Notes: generated by a model from the letters alone, not told the origin. 64,000 nucleotides of DNA from Plasmopara viticola (GCA_001695595.3 MBPM02000056.1:1-64000), one strand, 5' to 3'. Counted from the first letter of the stretch, positions 9,659 through 21,701 are shown. Made by a program: numbers and translations.

Positions 9659-10334
9659 ATGAACAAGCGCACCGAAGTCCTCCTAGGAAGTGGTAACTAT
9701 TACCACTGGGAGTTTAACATGAGGATGACCCTGGCGCGGAAGGGTCTCCTGGGACACATCATGGCCGTCAAGGAAGAGAAGGACGTCACGGAGGCGTGGC
9801 TGGTTAATGATGCCAAGGCGCTAGGCTTCATTGCTCAAGGCGTTGAGATCCAGCACCAGACCAAGATTCGGTCGGCTACGCGTGCTATGGAGGCGTGGGG
9901 AACCCTCCGCGATTTCTACAATCGCTCGACTCTTCACAATCGTGTTGTGATGACTCGTCGACTACATGAGTTCAAGATGGAAAGTGGAACAAGCATGGCA
10001 GAGCATCTGGACCCTTTTGACGAGCTAGTAGTGGGACTACAGACTACGGGAGAGCAAATTGATGAGTCACGCCAGCTGGTGGTACTTCTCAGCAGTCTAC
10101 CGTCGGAGTACGACTTGATTTCGTCGACTGTGGAAAATGCAAGGGACATTTCGGTGATAGAAGTCAAGGAGAAGCCTGCAGAGGAAAGAAGCTACAGAGA
10201 AAGCGTTTCGCGTAAATGGAAATGGAAATGCTAGAAGATTCAGAGGTGGACGGGACAATGGGCGAAAGGGTGGTCCTCCACGCAATAACGGCGGATTCAA
10301 GGGCAAGTGCTTCAACTGTGACCAGTTTGGACAC
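9659..10334 (+). pseudogene. Copia gag (family 2), frameshifted
   Basis: ATG at 9659 opens MNKRTEVLLGSGNYYHWEFN and runs to 10234 (191 codons) with the gag helices (STLHNRVVMTRRLHEFKMES). Compared with the sister element at 20894, the frame shifts near 10180 just after IEVKEK. The true continuation, including the basic Gly-rich part and the CCHC zinc knuckle (CFNCDQFGHMKRNC), lies in the other frame at about 10250-10350 and runs into the protease. In a working element this protein would package the RNA in a cytoplasmic particle. Confidence 0.85.
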
Positions 10335-13300
10335 ATGAAGCGGAACTGCCCGGCCGGTAAAAGATTCAACAGCGACGACACGGTGTTCGCTGTTGGTGAA
10401 GGGAAGTCATCAGGATGGCTGATTGACAGTGGAGCAACTTCCCACATGACCCCACACAGAAAGGACTTGTTTGATTACAAGGGCCTAGAAGCTAGCATCG
10501 AAGTTACGATTGCAGACGGGAAGAAGTTGCTTGTCAAAGGAGCCGGCACGGTAAAATTGACTGGTTTGAATGGAATGAGGATTCGCATGGTTGAAGTTCT
10601 GCACATTCCCGGACTCGACAGAAGGTTGCTGTCAGTTGGCAAGCTGGCAGAGCGTGGCATGAGTGTGGAATTCTCGCGTTCGTCATGTGTCATTTGGAAC
10701 AAGAAGCAAGCAATTGCGTCGGGCACAAAAGCTGGAAAGTCGTATTTTTTTGACTGTGAGCAAGAAGAAGCATGTCTCGTTGAATATACCGGGGCTGACA
10801 ATCAGTGGGAGCTTTGGTATGCACGCATGGAGCACCCCAGCAAGGATGCGCTGATCAGGACACAGCGATTAAGTAATGGTATCCCAATTATCAAGCAAAG
10901 TGTGGAAATATTGTGTGCCGGGTGTTTGAGGGGCAAGCAGACGATCACGGTGTTTCCGTCTCGTTCAATGACAAAGACGACACGTGTGTTGGAGCGCGTT
11001 CACACAGATGTCATGGGGCCAATGCGAACTATCTCGAAGGGTGGTGCCAAATACATTCTCACGTTTGTGGATGACTTTTCACGATATGTTGCATTTTTTC
11101 TGATCAAGAGCAAGAGTGAAGTGGCTGGCAAGTTCAAGGAGTTTCTGACATTATACGAAAACCAGTGAGGTGCACGACTAAGATGATTGCGATCCGACAA
11201 CGGAACCGAGTTCGTAAACAAGAAAATGGCAGGAATATGTCAAGAGAACGGCATTGTACACCAGCGCTCCGTCCCATACAGCCCGCAGCAGAACGGAGTA
11301 GCGGAGCGTATGAACAGGACAATTATGGAGAAAGCCCGCAGCATGTTACACCACAAGAGCGTATCTACGGAATGGTGGGCGGAAGCGGTAAATACAGCGG
11401 TTTATTTAATTAATCGCTCCAGCAATACGGTCCATCCTGACATAACGCCGTATGAGCTAGTTTTCAAAATGAAGCCTCGAATGGATCACCTGCGCGTATT
11501 CGGTTCGCAAGGCTACGCTCATATTGACGATGTGAAACGGACCAAACCGGAACCCAAGAGCTTCAAGTGTATGTTTCTTGGCTATGCAGAGAATGTCAAG
11601 GGCTATCGCGTGTTTGACTTGGAGAATGCCAAGATTAAAGTGACCCGCTCTGTAAAGTTGGATGAGCGTGAGGTGGGCAGCATCTACGGCACGCAAGAGC
11701 ACAAGCCGGAAACAATTGTTCAAGTAGTTAAGGATGGTGATGAAGTCAATGTTCAGCATCAAGTGGATCGACAGTCAGTTCCGGACGATCCCATGGGAGC
11801 TGTCGAAGAGACAGTCGAGGATGTCAATATGGAGGATTTAAATCATAAGCCAAGCGCCGTTGTACAGCGGCTAATGCCTTCTGAGAGCCCTGTACGAATC
11901 GGGCTTGAGCTAATGGAGTATCATCAACCTTCCCAAGTGCAACAAGTAGATCGTTTGGTGTTTCGGCCTGAATTGGAGCGAACACGAGTAAGACGTGAGC
12001 CAGTGCTAATGCTAAGAAACGATTCCGATGGTGGAGAGTCAACAGAAGGCAGTGAGGGCCCACCGACTCCAAAGCGTGCTAGGATTGACGAAGATGGACT
12101 AATTGCGGAAGCCTTTCTTGCCTACGCTGTGAATATTGACGATGATTTGGACTCACCGACTACTTATACTCAAGCAATGGCAAGCGACGATGCAATGAAA
12201 TGGCGTGAAGCAATGGATGCTGAGCTTCGCTCTCACGAAGAGAATAAAACGTGGACATTGCAGCCACGAGGGAAAATTGGACGCGCAATTGGATCACGAT
12301 GGGTATTTGCCAAAAAGCGTGATCAGAATGGCGCTATCGTGCGATACAAGGCACGACTAGTCGCGAAAGGTTTCAAGCAGAAGTATGGCGTTGACTTTTT
12401 CGAGACATATTCCCCGGTTGCCAACATGAATTCGATCCGAATAATTCTCGCGGTATGTGTTGAATGTGGCTATCAAATGGAACAGCTGGACGTCGACACG
12501 GCTTTTCTTAATAGCGTGTTGCGGACAACGTTTTTATGGAAGTTCCGCTTGGTGTCGACAATGCTCAAGAACATATGTCAACTAAACAAGGCTATTTACG
12601 GACTTAAGCAAGCAGCGAGTGCCTGGAACAAGACAATACATCGTGTCTTCGTCAGAAATGGCTTTAAGAGTTGCGGAGCAGATCAATGTGTTTATGTCAA
12701 TAGAACTAAAGAAGGTTTTGCTTACGTTGGACTATATGTGGATGACATGATTATCGCAGCAAAAAGCAGCAAAGAATCAAATCAAGTAAAGGGAGTACTC
12801 AAGAATGCTTTCAAGATGAAGGAGCTTGGTCAGGCGGAATTTATTTTGGGTATGGAAATTGATCACGACAGGTCAGCTGGAATATTGATGATCAAACAGA
12901 CTCGCTACATCGATGACGTGGTTGAGCGATTCGGTCAACAAGATGCCAAAAGTGTTGAAAACCCTTGCGTATCAGGATTGAAGCTGTCGTCAAAGCAGTC
13001 ACCCACAACGGAAGAGGGACGGTCGACAATGCGATCAAAGCCTTATCGCTCTTTGATTGGATGCTTGCTGTACATAACGACATGCACTCGGCCTGATATT
13101 GCTTACGTGGTGACGCAGCTATCACGTTTTCTGGAGAACCCAGGACTACAACATTGGAGCGCAGCAATTCGAGTAGTACGGTATCTGAAGACCACGCGTC
13201 AAATCGGTATCGTCTACCGAGGAACTGGAAGCGTTACGGTCAAGGCATACTCGAATGCAGATTGGGGCAGCAACACGGATGACAGACGCTCGGTCTCGGA

Positions 13301-13730
13301 AATTATTGTAATGATTGCAAGCGCACCAGTGGTATTTAAGTCGAAGTACCAGCGGACAGTTGCGCTGAGCTCAGCGGAAGCTGAGCATATGGCTCTCAGT
13401 TTATGCACACAAGAAGTTCTTTGGACGCGGGCAATGCTAAAGGACATGGGTCACGAGCAAGTTGTAGGCACACAGGTTTGGGAAGACAACCAGGGTGCTA
13501 TTGCGTTAGCCAATAACGCCGGATACCATGCTAGGACGAAGCATGTGGACATCAAGCACCACTTTATTCGTGAGAACGTGCAAGAAGGACTGTTGAAGAT
13601 CGAATATATCGACACGAAGAGTCAGCTTGCAGATATGCTGACGAAGGCAGTTGGGACCAAGATGCTTAAGTATCTGCGCGAAGGCACCGGAATCAAGACC
13701 AAGTCAGCAACAAAGGACACACAGCATTAG
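10335..13730 (+). pseudogene. Copia pol (family 2): PR, IN, RT, RNase H, broken
   Basis: Protease motif WLIDSGATSHMT, GAG-pre-integrase (WELWYARMEHPSK, CAGCLRGKQ), integrase DDE residues in VHTDVMGP, RSDNGTEF and NGVAERMNR. A frame break near 11165-11190 splits the integrase. The long second frame (11187-13730) has RT motifs FKQKYGVDFFETYSPV, QLDVDTAFLN and YVDDM, then RNase H (KAYSNADWG, SSAEAEHMALS, TKHVDIKHHFI). Two features suggest decay: a local double frameshift at about 12515-12575 turns the expected FMEVPLGV into TTFLWKFRLVST, and the first RNase H Asp is Asn (YSNAD for YSDAD). Confidence 0.88.
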
Positions 13731-13743
13731 TGGTGAGTGGGAG

Positions 13744-13938
13744 TGTTAAAATTACACCGCTGAATGCATGTTGAACAGGTGAATGACTTCACAGTATTTA
13801 CAAGTACGTTACAGTTTGTAATTACATGAGAATGACTTCACAGTATTTACAAGTACGTTACAGTTAGTAATTACATATGGTAGCCGTTCATTGGTCAAGA
13901 TAAATATATTCACTTCGGTTTTTACTTTCTTCTCAACA
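13744..13938 (+). repeat. 3' LTR of copia family 2 with internal 49-bp duplication
   Basis: 195 bp, the same ends as the 146-bp LTR. The extra 49 bases are a tandem duplication of GAATGACTTCACAGTATTTA... (13781-13829 and 13830-13878). The two units differ by TTTG/TTAG, so the duplication is not brand new. Confidence 0.88.
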
Positions 13939-13971
13939 GTTCAACATGCATTCAGCGGTGTAATTTTAACA
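13939..13971 (-). repeat. 33-bp inverted LTR fragment abutting the 3' LTR
   Basis: GTTCAACATGCATTCAGCGG...TTTTAACA is the reverse complement of the first 33 bases of the family 2 LTR. It touches the LTR end directly and array sequence follows. It looks like the remains of a second, oppositely oriented LTR joined by a deletion. Confidence 0.85.
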
Positions 13972-14688
13972 AAATTGAACCGAATGAGTTATCGAAGTTC
14001 ATATCAACGAATTCTGACCGTATAACCAAGTATAAAATTTGACGTTTGACATGTTCCGACCGACATTTAAGACTCACTGACACATAAAAGCATGCTAACA
14101 GCAAAAAATCGATGTATGCTAATTAAGGTTTGTCTTTCTGGACGGCTTTATCTCACAGCACATGTAGCTGCGATATGAGTCTTTGAGATTCTAAACGCAG
14201 TGGACTTGAGCATCCTATACTTGAAAGAATCAATTTTTTATTAAGCCAAAAGATATCGAAGTACAGGCACTGAGTAAGACAACGGCATCACCCGTCATAG
14301 TGTTTTTGAAAGTAGAGTTTGCTTATAAGCTCAATTTCCAGAATCAATCATATTTAGATGGACAGCTACTGGTCAGGACCGCAACTTTATATGGTTGGAC
14401 GCAAAAATTCCATTGTTTTGCTCATTGATCATTAAATTTTAGGTTTTTCATAGTGGCTTAATGAACGTAATCCGTCAGATACAAACACATCACAAATGAC
14501 AAGAAAGTGTAATTTTCAGCTACTGAGGTGACATCAAATTCGCGATGGATCTGGATGCTGGTAAACTCCAAGAAAATGATAGGATTTACCGTTCGAAGAG
14601 GAGACACGGCATTCATATTCATCACAACGCAACTTGCTTCGAGACTTTGAAATCAACTTTGCTTGGTTGTCTACTCCTCGATAAGACC

Positions 14689-15099
14689 ATGAAGTTTACT
14701 GCTTTCGCCGTCGCTGCTGCAATTGCCGTTGCAAACTTTGCCGCTGCTGACCAAAATGCACTGCGGTCAGCAGCCATGCCTACAGAGGCAGCACCTGCAG
14801 CAAGTAAGGGTCCAGAAGGTAATAAGAAGGAGTTCTGGGGCTGGGGAGGGCCTTGGCGTGGACTCGGATGGGGTGCTGGCTGGGGCGGAGGTTTAGGTGG
14901 CTGGGGTGGAGGCTGGGGTGGAGGCTGGTGGTTGATCTGGGTCGGCGTATCCGACTTACAATATCGTACCCTCACTCAATTATTTGATGCTCGGAATTCA
15001 TCTACTACTAAATATGACACCATGCTGCTTCTGATGCTGTCGTTTTCGTTTTTAAGAATAAAGTTAGTCAATTCGAAGGTCTTTTGTCGTAGTTGTTGA
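14689..15099 (+). CDS. Gly/Trp-rich secreted protein, copy R2 (stop-lost, C-terminal extension)
   Basis: Starts with the family signal peptide and keeps the spacer (APAASKGPEGNKKEFWGWGG). The Gly/Trp tail has variants (PWRGLGWGAGW) and one repeat less. At 14932-14934 the normal TAG is TTG, so the frame reads through into the 3' spacer for about 54 more residues (LIWVGVSDLQYRTLTQLF... to FCRSC). The extension has a hydrophobic stretch (TMLLLMLSFSFLRIKL) that could act as a membrane anchor, but this is accidental coding of spacer DNA. The product is probably non-functional or altered; whether it is expressed is unknown. Confidence 0.6.
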   Translation: MKFTAFAVAAAIAVANFAAADQNALRSAAMPTEAAPAASKGPEGNKKEFWGWGGPWRGLGWGAGWGGGLGGWGGGWGGGWWLIWVGVSDLQYRTLTQLFDARNSSTTKYDTMLLLMLSFSFLRIKLVNSKVFCRSC

Positions 15100-15874
15100 T
15101 CTATGCTTATTACGAGTCTGTTGTTACTGCAGTTGGGATAGAATTATTGTTTTGCTCTGATTATATAGGTGTTTATTAGTTCATATTAACGAATACTAAC
15201 CGTATAACCAAGTATAAAATATGACGTTGGACATGTTCCGACCGACAATTAAGACTCACTGATTTCACATAAAAGCATGCTAACAGCAAAAAGTCGATGT
15301 ATGCTGATTAAGGTTTGTTTTTCTGGACGGCTTTATCTCACAGCACTTGTAGCTGCGATATGAGTCTTTGAGATTTTAAACGCAGTAAACTTGAGCATCC
15401 TATACTTGAAAGAATCAAACATTTTATTGAGCCAAAGATTATCGAAGCACAGGCATTGAGTAAGACATTGGCATCACCCGTCATAGTATTTTTGAAAGTA
15501 GAGTATGCTTATAAGCTCAATTTACAGTATTAATCATGTTTAGATGGATAGCTACTGGTCAGGACCGCAATTTTATATGGTAGGACGCAAAAATTCCATT
15601 GTTTTGCTCATTGATCATTAAAACTTAGGTTTAACAGTGGCTTTAATGAACGTAACCCGTCAGATACAAACACATCACAAATGAAAAAAAGGTGTAATTT
15701 TCAGCTACTGAGGTGACATCAAATTCGCGATGGATTTGGATGCTGGCAAAAATCCAAGAAAATGACAGGATTTACCGCTCGAAGAGGAGACACGGCATAC
15801 ATATTCATCACAACGCAACTTGCTTCGAGACTTTGTAATCAACTTTGCTTGGTTGTCTACTCCTCGATAAGACC

Positions 15875-16273
15875 ATTAAGTCTACTGCTTTCGCCGTCGC
15901 TGCTGCAATTGCTGTTGCAAACGTAGCGGCTGCTGACCAAAATGCACAGCGGTCAGCAGCTATGCCTACTGAGGCAGCACCTGCTGCAGACAAGGATCCA
16001 GAAGGTAATAAGAAGAAATTCTGGGCTGGGGTGGTGTTAACATTACACCGCTGAATGCATGTTGAATAGGTGGATGGCTTCACAGTAATTACAAGTACGT
16101 CACAATTAGTAATTACATATGGTAGCCGTTCATTGGTCAGGATAAATATATTCACTTCGGTTTTTACTTTCTTCTCAACAGGAGGGCCTTGGGGTGGACT
16201 CGAATGGGGTGGTGGCTGGGGTGGAAGCTTAAATGGTGGCTGGGGTGGAGGCTGGGGTAGAGACTGGTGGTAG
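15875..16273 (+). pseudogene. Gly/Trp-rich secreted protein, copy R3 (start lost, split by solo LTR)
   Basis: The start codon is ATT instead of ATG (15875-15877). The signal, spacer and KK region can still be read (IKSTAFAVAAAIAVANVAAA, DKDPEGNKKKFW), then a G is lost and a 146-bp solo LTR (16035-16180) sits in the Gly/Trp part. The tail resumes after it (GGPWGGLEWGGGWGG) with Asn, Ser and Arg substitutions and ends at the family TAG, 16271-16273. Clearly dead. Confidence 0.92.
16035..16180 (+). mobile_element. Solo LTR of copia family 2 inside gene copy R3
   Basis: 146 bp TGTTAACATTACACC...CTTCTCAACA. It is flanked by GGTGG (16030-16034) and GGAGG (16181-16185). The uninterrupted copies read ...GGGGAGGGCC here, so GGAGG is the 5-bp target duplication with one later change. 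LTR-LTR recombination removed the internal part. Confidence 0.92.
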
Positions 16274-16633
16274 ATCTGGGTCGACGTATCCGACTTACAA
16301 TATCGTACCCTCACTTAATTATTTGATGCTTGGAATTCATCTACTACTAAATATGACACCACGCTGCTTCTGATGCTGTCGTTTCCGTTTTTAAGGATAG
16401 TGTTAGTCAATTTGAAGGTCTTTTGTCGTAGTTGTTGATCTATGCTCATTACGAGTCTGTTGTATCTGCAGTTGGGATAGAATTATTGTTTTGCCCTGAT
16501 TATATAAGTGTTTATTGGTGAAAATATTATAGGTGAATGGATGATCGAAGTTCAATACAACGAATCTGACCGTATAACCAAGTATAAAATATGACGTTGG
16601 ACATGTTCCGACCGACATTTAAGACTCACTGAT

Positions 16634-16779
16634 TGTTGAGTAGAAAGTAGAAACCGAAGTGAATATATTTATCTTGACCAATGAACGGCCACCATATGTA
16701 ATTACTAATTGTGACGTACTTGTAATTACTGTGAAGCCATCCACCTGTTCAACATGCATTCAGCCGTGTAATTTTAACG
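16634..16779 (-). repeat. 3' LTR of the minus-strand copia family 2 element
   Basis: Reverse complement of the 146-bp LTR, starting TGTTGAGTAGAAAGTAGAAACC and ending TAATTTTAACG. The last base is changed from the canonical A, and several substitutions relative to the partner LTR indicate some age. Confidence 0.88.
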
Positions 16780-16786
16780 TTCCCAC

Positions 16787-19700
16787 TCACCGCCAATGCT
16801 GTGTGTCCTTTGTTGCTGACTTGGTCTTGATTCCAGAGGCTTCGCGCAGATACTTCAGCATCTTGGTTCCAAGCGCCTTGGTTAGCATATCTGCAAGCTG
16901 ACTCTTCGTATCAATGTAGCCAATCTTGAGTAATTCATGCTGAACGTTCTTCCGAATAAAGTGATGTCTGATGTCCACGTGCTTTGTACGTGCGTGGTAG
17001 CCCGCGTTGTTTGCCAAAGCTATCGCACCTTGATTGTCTCCCCGTATTTGCGAGCCTCCCACTTGTCTTGATCCAATTCCTTGAGCATTGCGCGCGCCCA
17101 AAGTACTTCTTGTGTGCACAAGCTTAGCGCCATATACTCTGCTTCTGCGAAACTTGGTGCGACGGTTCTCTGATACTTGGACTTGAATACAACCGGAGCT
17201 TTACCAATGTTGTTCAGCACATCTGAGACAGACCGTCTGTCATTGGTGTTGCTCCGAAAAAGATTCAACAATCACCTTACCCGTCCCCCTTTGGTAAACG
17301 ATCCCATGATGACGTGTCGAATTTAAGTAGCGCAATACACGAATTGCGGCGTTCCAATGTGGTAATCCCGGATTCTCGAGAAATCGAGACAGTTATGTCA
17401 CGATGTATGCGACATCCGGCCGAGTGCACGTTGTAACATATAGCAGACATCCAATTAGTGAGCGGTATGGTCTTGACCGCATCTCCGAACGCTCAGCTGC
17501 TGTACTCGGTGACTATGATGTTGACAGCTTGAGACCGGACGTCCACGGATTGTCGACGTTCTTGGCGTTTTTATGTCCAAATCGCTCATCCACGTCGCTA
17601 ATGTAGCGTGTTTGCTTGATCATTAGTGTGGAAGCTGTCATGTCGTGGTCGATCTCCATTCCCAAGATGAACTTCGCCATACCGAGATCCTTCATCTTGA
17701 AAACACCTTTAAGCATCCCCTTGACCTCTAGAATCTCGTCGCTCGTCTTGGCTGCAATGATCATATCATCGACATAAAGACATACGTACACAAAACCTTC
17801 TTCCACTTACTTCACGTAGACGCATTGATCCGCTCCACAACTTTTAAAATCGTCCTTTTTGAAGACGTGGTCGATCGTCTTGTTCCAAGCGCTTGCAGCT
17901 TGCTTGAGACCATATATAGCTTTGTTCAGCTGACACGCAAATCCTTGAGCTCCCTTAACTTAACACCAATTGGAACTTCTATGTGAACACGATCCGACAG
18001 TACACTGTTGAGAAAGGCGGCGTCGACGTCCAGCTGTATCATTTTGTAGCCTAATACCGCACACACTGCGAGTACAACTCGAATTGAGTTCATGTTGTCC
18101 ACTGGAGAGTAAGTCTCGAAGAAATCCACGCCGTATTTCTGCTTGAAACCTTTAGCCACCAATCGTGCTTTGTAGCGCACAACGCATCCATCCTGGTCAC
18201 GCTTTTTAGCAAAAACCCAGCGGCATCCAATCGTACGTCCAATTGATTCTTGTGGAACGAGTGTCCATGTTTTGTTTTTGTGATGCGACTGTAATTCGGC
18301 GTCCATCGCTTGTCGCCACTGTTCTGCCTCGTCACTAGACATTGCCTGCGCATACGTGGTAGGCAAGTCTGATTCTTTACCAACACTCACAGCGCAAGCG
18401 AGGATAGCTTAAGCTATCAGGCCGTCTTCATCAATCCTTGCACGCTTTGGAGATGGTGGTCCTTCGCTTCCTCCCAGACTTTCATCGGCATCTGATTCGT
18501 TTTCCAGCAACAACATTGGTTCATATGTACGCCTTGAACGTTCCGCTTGCGGTCGAAATACCAATCGATCTTCCTGTGCATCCAGTGAAGGAGTTTTGTA
18601 CTCTGTCAGTTCAGAGTGTACTGAGGTCGGTAATCGAAGCATCTCGACCCTTGACGCATTTGTGTCGGACTCCTCCTCAGTCATTGGAGCATCTGGAATT
18701 TCATCTTTTCCTTCTTTTTTACTCCATAAGTTCATCTTGATCTTGTTGGTGTTCAGTCGGCCCGGACACAGCACTTTCATCGTTGTCTTTGGTAACGTGT
18801 ATCACTTTTATTTGTTTGGGCGGGTGTGTCTCATAAATGTCGCCCATTTGACGCTCCTCCAGCTTCACGCTCGTCCAGCTTCACCGACCGTGATACTGAT
18901 ATCTTGTCTTTCTCCAAATCGTAAACTCGGTATACCTTGGTGTCTTCGGAATAACCAAGGAACATGCACTTGAAGCTTTTGGCTTCGAGCTTCGTCCTCT
19001 TCACTTGATCAACGTGAGCATATCCATGAGACCCAAACACCCTAAGATGATCCATCCGAGGCTTCACCTTAAATCCCAGTTCATATGGGGTGTTATTTGG
19101 GTGCATTGTATTAGGAGAGCGGTTGATCAGGTACACCGCAGTGCTTACTGCCTCTGCCCACCAACATGTCGGAACACACTTGTAGTGTAGCATGCTCCGT
19201 GCCTTTTCCATTATCGTACGGTTCATTCGTTCTGCAATTCCATTTTGTTGGGGACTGTATGGAACTGTACGCTGATGTATGATACCGTTCCGCTGACATA
19301 AATCCGTAACTGTCTTGTTGACAAACTCCGTTCGGTTGTCCGAACGCAGGCACTTGATACGGGTTTTCATTGATTCGCATGCAGTGCTTTAAACATCTTG
19401 CTCTTGTCGGCAACTTCACTCTTCTTTGCCAGAAAGTAAACCACCACATATCGGGAATAATCATCCACGAAAGTCAAAATGTATTTAGCACCTCCTTTCG
19501 AAAGTGTTTTCAGGGGTCTCATCACGTCTGTGTAAACTAATTCCAACACACGTGATGTTTTTGTCGTGGAGCTTTCTGAGGCTTCGATCGTCTGCTTGCC
19601 CTTAATGCATCCATCTTGATACCTTGTTTTAGCGCAGGAACATCTTGTGTGGATCGCATAGCCTTCACTAAAACGTCCTCACTTAGATGTCCCATCCGAG

Positions 19701-19971
19701 CGTGCCATAACTCCCACTGACTATCAGCTCCCGACTATTGCACCGATCGTGCCTCCTCTTGCTGACAATCCAGTGTGTAAGCTTTCCCATTTCTTGTCCC
19801 AGTTGCCAAAACTTCGTTCTTGTCCCAAATGATGCACGAAGCACGCTGAAACTCCACACTTAGTCCACGTTCGGCAAGCTTTCCCACCGACAGTAGACGT
19901 CTGTCAAGTCCATGGATAAGCAGCACTTCCATCATCGATATGCGTCTTCCATCTAAGCCGATAAGCATCAC
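16787..19971 (-). pseudogene. Copia pol (family 2, minus): GAG-pre-integrase, IN, RT, RNase H in many frames
   Basis: In minus-strand order: protease tail (MMEVLLIHGLDRRLLSVGKL, 19971-19735), the remains of GAG-pre-integrase (19735-19550), integrase core (VYTDVMRPLKTLSKGG; LRSDNRTEF; NGIAERMNR; 19549-18831), linker with PPSPKRARIDEDGLIA (about 18410-18780), RT N-part (FKQKYGVDFFETYSPV, QLDVDAAFLN; 18390-17926), RT C-part with YVDDM (17806-17513), RNase H (17271-16787) ending TKHVDIRHHFIRKN and SQLADMLTKALG. At least five frame changes. In the second integrase motif Gly is Arg (SDNRTEF). Dead. Confidence 0.88.
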
Positions 19972-20894
19972 CGCTCCAGCTTCTTCGACGGGTAACTTTC
20001 TGCCTCTGTAATTGTTACCTTGACGTCGTCTTTCAGTTGCTTGAAGTCGATCAAGTCACTTCGGTGAGGGGTCATGTGTGACGTCGCACCACTGTCGATC
20101 AGCCAGCTTACTGATTGCTCATATCCCACAGCAAACACTGCATCATTACCGCTATAACGGTTTCTGGAACGGTTCTCAGCAGCTGGGTAGTCCCGTTTCA
20201 TATGACCAGTCTGGTCACAATTAAAGCATTTTCCCCGAAAACCGCCACCCTTGCGTGGCGCGTAAATCTTGCGGCCACTTCCCCATCTGCCCTTGATCCG
20301 TCCATCATTGTCTGTGGCTCGAAACGCTTTCTCACTTGCTTCCTTCTTCTGTAGTCTGTCTGACTCCTTCAACAGCTTCTCCTTGACTTCGATTAAAGTG
20401 ATGTCCTTGGCGTCCTCCACGAAAGAAGATATTATTTCATATCCCGCCAGCAAGCTTCTCAGAAGCCCCACTAGCTGACTTGATTCATCCACCGGCTCTC
20501 CCGTCATCTGGTTCCCCGCGACCAGCTCATCGAACGCGTCCAGATGTTTAACCATACGAGTGCCACTCTCCATCTTAAACTCATGAAGGCGCCGTGTCAT
20601 CGTGACACGGTTGTGCAGAGTGGAACGATGGTAGAAATCGCGAAGCGTTCCCCATGCCTCCAAGGCACGAGTAGCAGACCGTATCTTGGTCTGGTGTCGA
20701 ATCTCGACGCCCTGGGCAATTATACACAATGCCTTGACGTCATTCACGAGCCACGTATCCGTTTTTTCGCTCTCGTCCTTCGCGCCCATAATGTGTCTCG
20801 GAAGCCATTTTCTTGCGAGGACCATCCTCATGTTGAACTCCCAATGGTAGTAGTTACCATCTCCTAGGAGGACTTCGGTGCGCTTGGTAGTCAT
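19968..20894 (-). pseudogene. Copia gag-protease (family 2, minus), longest intact part
   Basis: A 308-codon frame starting MTTKRTEVLLGDGNYYHWEF. It holds the full gag helices, a CCHC-type knuckle in which the last Cys is Tyr (CFNCDQTGHMKRDY), and the protease motif WLIDSGATSHMT. The frame is lost near 19970 (SYPSKKLER then stop). The knuckle substitution would weaken RNA binding. It is the best copy of this family's gag here and shows where the sister element (9659) lost its frame. Confidence 0.85.
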
Positions 20895-20942
20895 GGCGGT
20901 AAAGGTGTGGTGATGCGAGGCTATTGTTTGCGGCTGTTAACC

Positions 20943-21088
20943 TTTTGAGAAGAAAGTAAAAACCGAAGTGAATATATTTATCTTGACCAATGAACGGCTA
21001 CCATATGTAATTACTAATTGTGACGTACTTGTAAATACAGTGAAGCCATCCACCTGTTTAACGTGAATTCAGCGGTGTAATTTTAACA
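20943..21088 (-). repeat. 5' LTR of the minus-strand copia family 2 element
   Basis: Reverse complement of the 146-bp LTR (TTTTGAGAAGAAAGTAAAAACC ... GTAATTTTAACA). The internal border reads TTTTGAG instead of TGTTGAG, a substitution at the LTR end. Gag starts 49 bases inside. Confidence 0.88.
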
Positions 21089-21701
21089 CTGACAAATAAA
21101 AGCATGTTAACAGCAAAAAGTCGCTGTATGCTGATTAAGGTCTGTCTTTCTGGACGGCTTTATCTCACAGCACTTGTAGCTGCGATATGAGTCTTTGAGA
21201 GTCTGAACGCAGTAAACTTGAGCATTATACTTGAAAGAATCAAACATTTTATAAAGCCAAAGGATATAAAGTACAGGCACTGAGTAAGACAATGGCATCA
21301 CCCGTCATAGTATTTTTGAAAGTAGAGTATGCTTATAAGCTCAATTTCCAAAATCAATCATATTTGAATGGATAGCTACTGGTCAGACCCGCAACTTTGT
21401 ATGGTAGGACGCGAAAATTCCATTGTTTTGCTCATTGATCATTAAAATTTACGGTTTTACATAGAGGCTTTAATGAACGTAATCCGTCAGATACAAACAC
21501 ATCACAAATGACTAGAAAGTGCAATTTTCAGCTACTGAGGTGACATCAAATTCGCGATGGATTTGGGTGCTGGCAAAATTTCAAGAAAACGACAGGATTT
21601 ACCGCTCGAAGAGGAAACACGGCATACATGTTCATCACAACGAAACTTGCTTCGAGACTTTGAAATCAACTTTGCTTGGTTGTCTGCTCCTCGATAAGAC
21701 C

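Larger units (their letters stand above)
9471..13938 (+). mobile_element. Copia family 2 retrotransposon, plus strand, both LTRs, frameshifted
   Basis: 5' LTR 9471-9616, gag from 9659, protease/integrase 10335-11168 and integrase/RT/RNase H 11187-13730, a purine-rich tract (GTGGTGAGTGGGAG) at 13729-13743, then 3' LTR 13744-13938. The order GAG-PR-IN-RT-RH defines Ty1/copia. At least two frame breaks (about 10180 and 11165) prevent a full polyprotein. No clear target duplication flanks it: about 85 bp of the array unit is missing on the right, and a 33-bp inverted piece of LTR lies beyond the 3' LTR. Confidence 0.92.
16634..21088 (-). mobile_element. Copia family 2 retrotransposon, minus strand, both LTRs and target duplication
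   Basis: 5' LTR 20943-21088, gag from ATG 20894, protease, integrase, RT and RNase H down to 16787, 3' LTR 16634-16779. Both LTRs are 146 bp. The flanks are CTGAT (16629-16633) and CTGAC (21089-21093), a 5-bp target duplication with one mismatch, within the unit motif GACTCACTGACACATAAAAG. Many frameshifts and stops. The proteins are closely related to the element at 9471 (same gag start pattern, same integrase and RT motifs). Confidence 0.93.
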
